From CAYZEZ01 sp964477295 (GTDB lineage: Bacteria > Bacteroidota > Bacteroidia > Bacteroidales > SM23-62): a stretch of DNA of 16,615 bases. Numbering within the stretch: the stretch's first letter is position 1; every line of letters starts with the position of its first letter. The translations under genes and the position numbers were made by a program. The notes beneath the pieces were generated by a model. The model ran no database searches. It had not been told where the DNA came from and saw only the letters and a list, made by a program, of their open reading frames with translations. The stretch is taken from assembly GCA_964477295.1 (NCBI GenBank), contig CAYZEZ010000086.1, positions 1 to 16,615 of the forward strand, in the 5' to 3' direction. Shown here piece by piece: positions 7,901 through 14,698 of the stretch.

Positions 7901-7965
7901 GGGGCTAAAGCCCCACATTCTTTTGGGCTATAACTTAATTCGTCAGCTAAGCTGACGGCAATTAA
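7901..7965. repeat. Pair of palindromes upstream of the E2 gene
   Basis: Two hairpins stand in the 100-bp spacer. GGGGCT/AGCCCC (7901-7906 with 7909-7914) has a 2-nt gap. CGTCAGCT/AGCTGACG (7941-7948 with 7950-7957) has a 1-nt centre and is flanked by TTAATT (7935-7940) and AATTAA (7960-7965). A third copy of GGGCT (7925-7929) could pair with AGCCC (7909-7913) instead, so two folds compete. This looks like a dispersed repeat. It may terminate the upstream glycosyltransferase transcript, though no T-run follows. Confidence 0.6.
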
Positions 7966-7971
7966 TTCATC

Positions 7972-9333
7972 ATGATTGAGATACCTCTTCCGGCCATGGG
8001 TGCAGGAATTATAGAAGCCGAGATCACACGTTGGCTGGTAAAAGAAGGCGATCAGGTGAATATCGATGATCCGCTGTTGGAGATAGCCACCGATAAGGTG
8101 GATTCTGAGGTGGCCTCTCCGGCCGATGGAATCCTTCATAAGATCCTGCTCGAAGAAGGTGATGTAGCTAAGGTTGGCCAGGTAGTGGCCATGATCAGAA
8201 CTGAAGATGAAACCGGACAGGGTGAAATGGCCGGTGCTGACCAGGCAGGTCAGACTGGAATTACAGCCGATGGAGGTGAGACAGGCCAGGCAGGTATGGA
8301 GAAAGAATTTCCTGCCGAAACGGACCAAATTCCACATTCCAAACTCCAAGCTCCACATTCCACATTTCTTCCCGGTCAGGTATTTCTCTCTCCACAGGTT
8401 AAAAAAACGATAAGGGAAAACCAGATATCTCAAACTGAGATCCGGACTATCGCGGGGACCGGTAAAAATGGCAGGATAACCCACCGTGACCTGATGGAAT
8501 ATATCTCAAAAAGAAGAACAGTCCGGCATGATGAAAGACAGGCCGGACCAGTGACCGAAGATCGGGTTGAGCCTCCTGAAAGCACTGCTGTTAACATATC
8601 CCGTGAAATGATATATGGCGACAGGAACAATGAAGTAACCGAAATGGACCGGATGAGGCGGCTGATTGCGGATCATATGGTTTACTCCGCAAAGGTATCC
8701 CCCCATGTTACTTCATTTGTGGAGGCCGATGTTACCAACCTGGTTGTCTGGAGAGAAAAAGTGAAAGTTTCTTACCTTGAAAAATACAACCAGAAACTTA
8801 CCTATACTCCACTGTTAATTGAGGCCGTGGTTAAGGCAATCAAGGAGTTCCCGGGGATCAATATTTCGCTCGACGGGTATAAAATTATTCATAAAAAACA
8901 GATCAATATCGGCATGGCCACAGCGCTTCCTTCAGGAAACCTGATTATTCCGGTCATCAGGGAAGCCAATATGAAAAACCTCCATACACTGGTTTCAACT
9001 GTGAATGACCTGGCCGGAAGAGCACGCGAAAAAAAACTCAAACCTGCTGAAATCAAGGGAAGTACCTTTTCAATTACCAATCTTGGACAGTTTGGGAACA
9101 TTAGCGGAACGCCAATCATCAATCAACCCGAAGTGGCCATACTTGCCGTTGGCGCTATCCGGAAAATTCCGGCGGTCGTGGCATCACCCGGTGGAGATGG
9201 AATTGGGATAAGAAACAGGGTGATCCTATCCCTGTCCTATGACCACAGGGTGGTGGATGGTGCCCTTGGCGGTTCATTTCTTAAACGGATAGCGGATCAT
9301 CTTGAAAATGCAGATATCGGGCGGGAAATCTGA
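7972..9333 (+). CDS. 2-oxoacid dehydrogenase E2 component (dihydrolipoamide acyltransferase)
   Basis: E2 core of a pyruvate- or branched-chain-type dehydrogenase complex; it transfers the acyl group from lipoyl-lysine to CoA. Its 453 residues hold one lipoyl domain (1 to about 78) with lipoyl Lys K42 in ATDKVDSEV, a Gly/Ala/Gln-rich linker (about 80-136), a peripheral subunit-binding domain (138 to about 181, FLSPQVKKTI ... GRITHRDL), and the catalytic CAT-like domain (about 215 to the end) with DHRVVDG (424-430), H425 and D429 being catalytic. Having a single lipoyl domain and no E1 or E3 next to it leaves the substrate open; branched-chain 2-oxoacid and acetoin-type E2s also look like this. 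The linker stretch at residues 119-133 is encoded by a 7-nt-period repeat array (8327-8368). The gene stands alone between repeat elements. Confidence 0.92.
   Translation: MIEIPLPAMGAGIIEAEITRWLVKEGDQVNIDDPLLEIATDKVDSEVASPADGILHKILLEEGDVAKVGQVVAMIRTEDETGQGEMAGADQAGQTGITADGGETGQAGMEKEFPAETDQIPHSKLQAPHSTFLPGQVFLSPQVKKTIRENQISQTEIRTIAGTGKNGRITHRDLMEYISKRRTVRHDERQAGPVTEDRVEPPESTAVNISREMIYGDRNNEVTEMDRMRRLIADHMVYSAKVSPHVTSFVEADVTNLVVWREKVKVSYLEKYNQKLTYTPLLIEAVVKAIKEFPGINISLDGYKIIHKKQINIGMATALPSGNLIIPVIREANMKNLHTLVSTVNDLAGRAREKKLKPAEIKGSTFSITNLGQFGNISGTPIINQPEVAILAVGAIRKIPAVVASPGGDGIGIRNRVILSLSYDHRVVDGALGGSFLKRIADHLENADIGREI
8327..8368 (+). repeat. Six heptanucleotide repeats inside the E2 linker
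   Basis: Six consecutive 7-mers: AAATTCC, ACATTCC, AAACTCC, AAGCTCC, ACATTCC, ACATTTC. The array is 42 bp, a multiple of both 7 and 3, so it keeps the frame. It encodes QIPHSKLQAPHSTF, unlike the Gly/Gln/Ala/Glu composition of the rest of the linker, and looks like an inserted or expanded repeat tolerated in a flexible segment. Confidence 0.6.
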
Positions 9334-9377
9334 CAGGAGTGATTTAAAATCAGCTTTTTACATAAATCCTGCCGTCA
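9331..9377. terminator. Possible hairpin after the E2 gene
   Basis: TGACAGGA, starting at the stop codon (9331-9338), can pair with TCCT...GTCA (9367-9377) with a 3-nt bulge. It encloses a smaller TGATTT/AAATCA stem (9340-9345 with 9347-9352) followed by GCTTTTT. The fold is imperfect and the T-run is internal, so terminator function is only possible. Apart from the promoter box at 9467, nothing else is seen in the 168-bp spacer. Confidence 0.3.
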
Positions 9378-9466
9378 TTTAAAGGCTATCTTATCCATTC
9401 GGTCAAATAATTTAAATTCCAATCCTCAGGTTCAGACCTAATGCACAATACTTTCATTATAATTAT

Positions 9467-9474
9467 TAAATTTG
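9467..9474 (+). promoter_or_regulatory. Putative -7 box of the first PD40 gene
   Basis: TAAATTTG matches TAnnTTTG and lies 27 bp upstream of the ATG at 9502. There is no convincing -33 TTTG at the expected spacing. The identical octamer is found before the second PD40 gene. Confidence 0.4.
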
Positions 9475-9501
9475 TCAGTAAGGCTTTGACAGATATTATC
9501 C

Positions 9502-12381
9502 ATGAGACGTACAGTTACCCTTGTTATTATATGTTTTCTTCTTGTTCCGCAGGTTGCCGGACAGTTTGATGAAGCTTACCATGCTGACTGGCTGGAGGGT
9601 GAAATGTATTTCCTTTTTGAAGAATACAACGAAGCCCTTCCCTACTACAGGCGCTGCCTGCAGAAAGCACCTAAAAATGACGATATCAACTTTAAGCTTG
9701 GCGTATGCTACCTGAACGATCCTTTTCAGAAGGCAACCTCAATTGAATACCTCGAAAAGGCGGTCGGCAATATCAACCCCAGGTACAAGGAAAACAACAT
9801 CAAGGAAACGGCTGCCCCGCTGGAGGCACTCTTCTATCTGGGCAATGCTTACCGGATTAATAACCAGCTGGATAAAGCCATTGAAACGTATGAAGACTTC
9901 AAGGGAAAGGCCGATCCGTCCCTTTTTGACCACAACCTGGTTGACGAACAAATCAAGGCTTGTAACAATGCCAAGGACCTCCAGAGCCGTCCCATTGATT
10001 ATGATATCGAAAACGTTGGTGATCGCATTAACAGTCGTTTCCCCGATGTGAACCCGGTTGTTTCGGGAGATGAAACCAAGATGGTTTATACACAGGAACA
10101 GGCTTTTTATGATGCCCTTTTCTATTCCGAAAAAGTCGATGGTGAATGGTCTTACCCCAGGCTCCTCATGCCGGAACTTGGGATCGATGATGATGCTTAC
10201 CCCTCGGCCCTCTCTTACGATGGAACCACATTGCTGGTATACCGCAGTGATAATTTCATCGGTGATCTTTACAGCACCAGACTGGTGGATGGATTATGGA
10301 CGCCACTTAAAAAACTGAACGACAACATCAATACCAAGTATTGGGAATCTCATGCCTGTTTTACCCGGTCGGGTGATTCACTTTATTTTACCAGTAACAG
10401 GAAAGGTACGTTGGGCGGACTCGATATCTACTTGAGTACCAAGGTAAATGGAGACTGGGGAAAGCCAGCTAACCTGGGCCCGACCATAAATACTATTTAT
10501 AACGAAGAAACACCTTTTATGACTTTTGATGGCAAAACACTGTATTTCAGCTCGTATGGTCATTTCAACATGGGGGGATATGATGTATTCTATTCTACCA
10601 GACTTAATGATGGTAAATGGTCAAAACCCATTAATGCAGGATATCCGATCAATACAACAGATGATGATTTCTTCTATCAGCCGGTGCAGAATGGTGTTTT
10701 TGCTTATTTACCCCGCCTGAGGGATGATGGGTTTGGAAGGACCGATATTTATCGGTTGGAGATATATTCCACAACCCATCCAAGGAAATTCCAGATCCGG
10801 GGACTGGTAAATCTGCCTGCGGATGCCCTGATTACCAAGCCAATTACAGTCACTGTTATTGAGCGCTATTCAAAGGATACTGTCACGGTAACATATGCCG
10901 ATCTGAATTCCGGAACGTTTACTTTTGATGCCCCCTCGGGAGAATATGACCTGGTGATTGAAGGAGATGAGATTGAAAACGCTTCTACTTCCCTTTTTGT
11001 TCCGAAAGATTACCTGGAGAAGGAGTTGGAGATGAAATCGGCAATCCTGCTTACACTGGTTAAAAAACTCGACAAGTTTGAGCCCAGGATAGTGGATAAT
11101 ATCAAGATCAGAGACACACTCATTGTTGTTTCGGCCGACGACCCGATTGAGATACCGATGACCCTGGAAAGAAATACTGAGTTATATGTATCGGTTTACC
11201 AGGATACCAACCTGGTAAGGACCGATAGCTTTCAGATCGACAGAAGAAGGTTCACCTACACCTTTGTGCCCCTTCCCGGGAAAAACATCTTAAAGCTCAA
11301 AATGGTTGACAGTGATGGAAACCTGAGTTTTAAAAATGTTGTGGTCATTTATACGCCAGGGAACATCACCGACACACAGGACCTGGCTGAAGAGGACACG
11401 CTCAAGCCGGTTACAGATACCGCAATGGTCAGTTCTGAACTTGATCATTTCTATCAGAACCTTATCGATAATGCCGATGGCATGCTGAAGAAGTTTTTAA
11501 TGGAAATTGATCTTCAGGCAGAGGGCATTGAGTCAGAAGAAGAACTTCTTGAATACCTCAAGGATAAGGCCCTGACGGAGGGATATTCTTCCCAGGATGT
11601 ATATGACCTGATAATGACTACCATACAATATAAATATATAGATTCCTACATTGATCAATTAATGTATTTGACTGATAATGAGAATATTATTGCTGCGCTC
11701 ACCGATACAGACCCGAAAGAGAATAACATTACCAGTCTTCAGGAACTGTATAATGGGCTGATGGAAAAATCGGAACAATATGGATTTACAGCTGATGAAC
11801 TGAATCATTTGTTTTCACAGCTTTCGCAAAGGACAGAATTAATTAATTTACTGCAAAACCTGACTGACCTGGCAGAGGGCGATCTTAAAACTGTTTTGGA
11901 GCAACTCGATCCCGGTAAGGAGGGCATTAATAATACGGTTGATCTTATCCAGTACCTACTGGAGAATGCAGAGGACCATGACTATACACAGGAAGATGCC
12001 ATGTCTCTGCTTTTCGATTACCTTGAAAAGGAAGACCTTTCTGAAATAATGAGAGTTCTCATCAGTACAGCTTCAGGTGAATTACAGGAACTGCTGATCA
12101 CCATGAACCTTGATCAGCTGGGTATACACTCCCTGGATGAGTTATATGCCTACCTGCTCAACCAGGCCAAATATCATAATTTCACCGAAGCAGATGTAAA
12201 CGCCTTGTTTATCAACTTACTACATGTCGTTGACAGCAATGAACTGGTCCGCAAAGTGGAGCCTGTCAATTATGAAGGCGACACACGAAAAAGACCGGGC
12301 CTGGTTTACTACCTCCTGGGTGCCGGTCTGCTGCTGATTGTCTTCCTTTTCCTTGCTCGCCGGAGAAGGAAGCGTGAGTAG
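9502..12381 (+). CDS. Secreted TPR-PD40 protein with four ~66-residue C-terminal repeats and a terminal membrane anchor
   Basis: 959 residues, of unknown function. A signal peptide ends ...VAG before Q21, fitting the Bacteroidota pattern of Gln at mature +1. Next are a TPR region (about 22-150) with YLGNAYRINNQLDKAIETY, and a PD40 beta-propeller (about 165-425) with blades such as LYFTSNRKGTLGGLDIY and LYFSSYGHFNMGGYDVFY. A beta domain like a carboxypeptidase-regulatory domain (430 to about 505), an Ig-like beta sandwich (about 537-619) and an acidic linker follow. Residues 649-913 are four tandem repeats of 66-67 residues, predicted helical, with the shared pattern A.G.L...L...(D/N)....GI.S..EL...L. 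At the end, a hydrophobic helix (about 934-951) precedes ARRRRKRE. By the positive-inside rule this places the tail in the cytoplasm and everything else in the periplasm, an inference. It is the first of three paralogues in tandem. Confidence 0.85.
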   Translation: MRRTVTLVIICFLLVPQVAGQFDEAYHADWLEGEMYFLFEEYNEALPYYRRCLQKAPKNDDINFKLGVCYLNDPFQKATSIEYLEKAVGNINPRYKENNIKETAAPLEALFYLGNAYRINNQLDKAIETYEDFKGKADPSLFDHNLVDEQIKACNNAKDLQSRPIDYDIENVGDRINSRFPDVNPVVSGDETKMVYTQEQAFYDALFYSEKVDGEWSYPRLLMPELGIDDDAYPSALSYDGTTLLVYRSDNFIGDLYSTRLVDGLWTPLKKLNDNINTKYWESHACFTRSGDSLYFTSNRKGTLGGLDIYLSTKVNGDWGKPANLGPTINTIYNEETPFMTFDGKTLYFSSYGHFNMGGYDVFYSTRLNDGKWSKPINAGYPINTTDDDFFYQPVQNGVFAYLPRLRDDGFGRTDIYRLEIYSTTHPRKFQIRGLVNLPADALITKPITVTVIERYSKDTVTVTYADLNSGTFTFDAPSGEYDLVIEGDEIENASTSLFVPKDYLEKELEMKSAILLTLVKKLDKFEPRIVDNIKIRDTLIVVSADDPIEIPMTLERNTELYVSVYQDTNLVRTDSFQIDRRRFTYTFVPLPGKNILKLKMVDSDGNLSFKNVVVIYTPGNITDTQDLAEEDTLKPVTDTAMVSSELDHFYQNLIDNADGMLKKFLMEIDLQAEGIESEEELLEYLKDKALTEGYSSQDVYDLIMTTIQYKYIDSYIDQLMYLTDNENIIAALTDTDPKENNITSLQELYNGLMEKSEQYGFTADELNHLFSQLSQRTELINLLQNLTDLAEGDLKTVLEQLDPGKEGINNTVDLIQYLLENAEDHDYTQEDAMSLLFDYLEKEDLSEIMRVLISTASGELQELLITMNLDQLGIHSLDELYAYLLNQAKYHNFTEADVNALFINLLHVVDSNELVRKVEPVNYEGDTRKRPGLVYYLLGAGLLLIVFLFLARRRRKRE
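11446..12240 (+). repeat. Four tandem protein repeats (66-67 codons each) in the first PD40 protein
   Basis: The units are residues 649-715, 716-781, 782-847 and 848-913. Aligned by eye without gaps from each unit's start, the shared columns are A/T at 9-10, G/E at 12, L/I at 14, L at 18, D/N at 22, G-I at 27-28 (N-I in unit 2), S/N at 30, E/D-L at 33-34, L at 38, A/S at 42, aromatic-T/S at 47-48 and L at 55. DNA identity between units is low, so the duplication is old. I do not recognise the family. Confidence 0.75.
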
Positions 12382-12595
12382 TGCATGCAGGTTTTGGGCT
12401 TCATCTGTTTTATCAACATTCTCCTCCAGATAAACTATAGAAGTCTTTTTTTGCGGCTTTAATGGCATTGCTATACCTGTTACACCCTTCACCTTTATAC
12501 AATTCGTACGATTCACGATTGCCCGGTATGAATAAGGCCACAATCACAGCTCCCCTGACGAATTCGAAATACACACCTCACGACTCACGAATAAA
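12382..12595. other. Spacer with heptamer-type repeats
   Basis: There is no convincing gene between the first two PD40 genes. The segment holds short 7-nt-period repeats: GTGAGTA over the stop codon of the first gene; ACGATTC/ACGATTG at 12508-12521; and an exact CTCACGA doublet at 12577-12590. On the minus strand a frame stays open for about 50 codons (about 12420-12575), but it has no clear start or recognisable product. Confidence 0.5.
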
Positions 12596-12628
12596 TTTGT
12601 TATTAATAGGATTTAATTCTTAAATTTG
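12596..12628 (+). promoter_or_regulatory. Putative promoter of the PD40-OmpA gene
   Basis: TTTG (12596-12599) and TAAATTTG (12621-12628) are 21 bp apart, matching both halves of the Bacteroidota -33/-7 promoter. Transcription would start near 12635, about 22 nt before the ATG. This is the best promoter match in the window and suggests the gene has its own transcript. Confidence 0.6.
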
Positions 12629-12656
12629 CTATACTACCAACAAAAGTATCACATCA

Positions 12657-14480
12657 ATGAGAAAATCCTTGTCCCTCATTATTATCAGCTTCCTGTTCCT
12701 GAATGTAAATTACTCACAGGAATATCAGGAAATATTACGTAATATCTTCCTCGATGCTGAGTTTTTTCTTTTGGAAGAATCCTATGTGGATGCACTGGTA
12801 GAATATCAAAAATTATATGACAGGGGATATAATGACAATGCCAATATTAATTACAGGATGGGTATCTGCTACCTGAATATCCCCGGAGAAAAAGATAAAT
12901 CGCTTCCCTATCTGAAAAAAGCGGTCCAGAATATTACAGAGAGGTATAAGGAAGGGATCTTTTCTGAAACCCGTGCTCCCATTGACTCATGGCTCTATCT
13001 TGGAAATGCTTACCGTATTTTAAATGATCTTTCAAATGCTCAGGATTCTTATAAAAAATACCTTGAATTACTCGATGATCCTGATTCAGAGATGGCTCAC
13101 TATACCAACCAGGAGATCCAGGCTTGCAAAAACGCCAAAGAGGCAGAGAGTAAGCCGGTTTACTATATCAAAGAAAACCAGGGGGAAATCATCAATGGCA
13201 GTTACAGTGATTTTAATCCTGCGGTCACATACGATGAAAGTACAATGGTTTACATGACCGGCCTTAAGTTCTATGACGCGATTAAATATACGCACAAAGA
13301 AAATGGTAAATGGACAGAACCAATAAATATAACACCGGATATCCAGTCGGACGGGGATCAGTATGTGAATTCCCTTTCTGCAGATGGGAGGGAATTATAT
13401 CTCAATAAAATGGATGACTTCAACAGCGATATATTCTACAGCCAGTATCAGAACGGGCGGTGGATAAAATCTGCTCCCCTCAATAAAAATATCAACACAA
13501 AATATTGGGAATCACATGCATCCATCTCTGCGGATGGAGAGTTTCTCTATTTCACCAGCAACAGGAAAGGCGGTGAGGGAGGTACCGATATTTATTTCTC
13601 CACAAAAGATGAAACGGGTGATTGGGGAATTGCTGCCAACCTGGGCACCGGCATTAACACTAAACTGAATGAGGACAATCCCTTCATTTCTGAGGATGGG
13701 AAAGTCCTTTATTTCTCATCACAAGGACATCAGAGCATTGGAGGCTATGATATTTTCTTTTCTGTAAGATTACCCGATGGGACATGGACACAACCCAAAA
13801 ACCTGGGTTATCCCATAAATACTACTGACGATGACCTGTTTTTTATGCCTGTGGGTGGCGGTAAATATGGTTACCAGTCTATTTTTGATGAGGACAGTTA
13901 TGGCTCCCAGGATATTTACAGGTTCAGTTTGTTTGAGAGCGAAGCAGAATACCAGGCTGCTCTCGGTATAGTTACACCCGAACCCGAACCCGAACCGGTG
14001 GTCGAGCCGGAACCTGAACCGGAACAAGAACCTGTACCTGAGCCGGAACCTGAGGTGAAAATTTTTGTGATCAGGGCCATCTTCTTTGATTTCGATAAGA
14101 GTGACCTGACAGCTCAGACCAGGATCAAACTCGATGAACTGGCCGAAGTCATGAATTTATATCCCGAACTTGTTGTATTGGTTACCGGGCATACCGATGC
14201 AAAAGGATCCGATACCTATAACCTGGCACTATCAAAAAGGAGGGCAAATAGTGCCGTCTCTTACCTGAAGGGAAAAGGCATTGCCTCCGAACAGTTCCAG
14301 ATCAAAGGTGCCGGCGAAAACCAGCCTGTTGCCATTAACAGCCTGAGCGATGGATCAGATAGTCCCGATGGAAGAAAACTGAACAGGCGGGTTGTATTTA
14401 ATATCTTACGGCCGCAGCTGCCGCAAATCAAAATTGAGCCCATAGCCGTACCGGATAAACTTAAAATCAGTGACCGGTGA
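12657..14480 (+). CDS. Secreted TPR-PD40-OmpA protein (PorE-like architecture)
   Basis: 607 residues. A signal peptide ends NYS before Q21. A TPR region (about 25-150; YLGNAYRILNDLSNAQDSY) and a PD40 propeller (about 165-430; LYFTSNRKGGEGGTDIYFST, LYFSSQGHQSIGGYDIFF) follow, then a Pro-Glu linker (440-466) and an OmpA-like domain (about 469-590). The peptidoglycan (DAP)-binding residues D514 (in GHTD) and R529 (in LSKRR) are present, and NRRV follows near the end. It should therefore bind peptidoglycan from the periplasm. The TPR-PD40-OmpA order resembles PorE, which links the type IX secretion system to peptidoglycan, but PorE has an extra domain between propeller and OmpA and is a lipoprotein; neither is seen here. 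The stop codon lies in a heptamer repeat. Paralogue of both neighbours, with its own promoter. Confidence 0.92.
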   Translation: MRKSLSLIIISFLFLNVNYSQEYQEILRNIFLDAEFFLLEESYVDALVEYQKLYDRGYNDNANINYRMGICYLNIPGEKDKSLPYLKKAVQNITERYKEGIFSETRAPIDSWLYLGNAYRILNDLSNAQDSYKKYLELLDDPDSEMAHYTNQEIQACKNAKEAESKPVYYIKENQGEIINGSYSDFNPAVTYDESTMVYMTGLKFYDAIKYTHKENGKWTEPINITPDIQSDGDQYVNSLSADGRELYLNKMDDFNSDIFYSQYQNGRWIKSAPLNKNINTKYWESHASISADGEFLYFTSNRKGGEGGTDIYFSTKDETGDWGIAANLGTGINTKLNEDNPFISEDGKVLYFSSQGHQSIGGYDIFFSVRLPDGTWTQPKNLGYPINTTDDDLFFMPVGGGKYGYQSIFDEDSYGSQDIYRFSLFESEAEYQAALGIVTPEPEPEPVVEPEPEPEQEPVPEPEPEVKIFVIRAIFFDFDKSDLTAQTRIKLDELAEVMNLYPELVVLVTGHTDAKGSDTYNLALSKRRANSAVSYLKGKGIASEQFQIKGAGENQPVAINSLSDGSDSPDGRKLNRRVVFNILRPQLPQIKIEPIAVPDKLKISDR

Positions 14481-14497
14481 GCAGTGAGTAGTGTGTG
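14470..14497. repeat. Heptamer repeat over the stop codon of the PD40-OmpA gene
   Basis: GTGACCG, GTGAGCA, GTGAGTA and GTGTGTG follow one another. The stop TGA (14478-14480) lies in the second unit. A similar GTGAGTA sits on the stop codon of the preceding gene (about 12375-12381). Confidence 0.5.
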
Positions 14498-14622
14498 TGA
14501 GGTATACGAACAGGGTGGTGTTTTTACTCTCACACCCACCCACACCCCCGCTGGCTCCTGCCTTCTGACTTGCAACCTTATACGCTTATCGGTAGTCATT
14601 ATTATCGTGTGTGTGATACGAA
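14491..14622. repeat. Imperfect direct repeat pair in the spacer before the third PD40 gene
   Basis: GTGTGTGTGAGGTATACGAA (14491-14510) recurs as GTGTGTGTGATACGAA (14607-14622), with four bases missing from the second copy. Between them lie a pyrimidine-rich tract and a CTGxCTx heptamer triplet (14551-14571: CTGGCTC, CTGCCTT, CTGACTT). No gene is recognised in 14481-14694. Confidence 0.5.
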
Positions 14623-14652
14623 GTTCCAGAAATCCCAACGAAATAAAATGCA

Positions 14653-14660
14653 TATCTTTG
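14653..14660 (+). promoter_or_regulatory. Putative -7 box of the third PD40 gene
   Basis: TATCTTTG matches TAnnTTTG, 34 bp before the ATG at 14695. No -33 TTTG is found near 14630. Transcription from here would include the six-codon upstream ORF at 14678. Confidence 0.4.
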
Positions 14661-14677
14661 TACACAGTATCGCAAAA

Positions 14678-14698
14678 ATGAAACGAATGAATAAATGA
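14678..14698 (+). other. Six-codon upstream ORF overlapping the next start as ATGA
   Basis: ATG at 14678 reads MKRMNK and stops at TGA (14696-14698), which overlaps the ATG of the third PD40 gene (14695-14697) in an ATGA arrangement. This layout would allow translational coupling. It is short enough to be chance. Confidence 0.25.

Noticed and set aside
7882..8484. 200-codon minus-strand ORF antisense to the E2 gene start
   Set aside because: It overlaps the lipoyl domain coding region, its product shows no recognisable motif, and part of it is heptamer repeat.
12220..12543. Minus-strand ORF of 107 codons, and an alternative minus frame open to about 12575
   Set aside because: It overlaps the anchor region of the first PD40 gene. 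Two frames are open over the same AT-rich DNA, and neither gives a recognisable protein. A decayed gene fragment is not excluded.
12499..12590. CRISPR-like array
   Set aside because: Units are 7 nt without spacers of regular length, and no cas genes are present.
12657..14480. Calling the TPR-PD40-OmpA gene porE
   Set aside because: The architecture is similar, but the lipobox Cys and the domain between propeller and OmpA are absent, and no other type IX secretion gene is in the window.
14484..14681. 65-codon plus-strand ORF between the second and third PD40 genes
   Set aside because: It is made largely of GT/CA-rich repeat DNA, has no signal of coding, and ends just before the next start.
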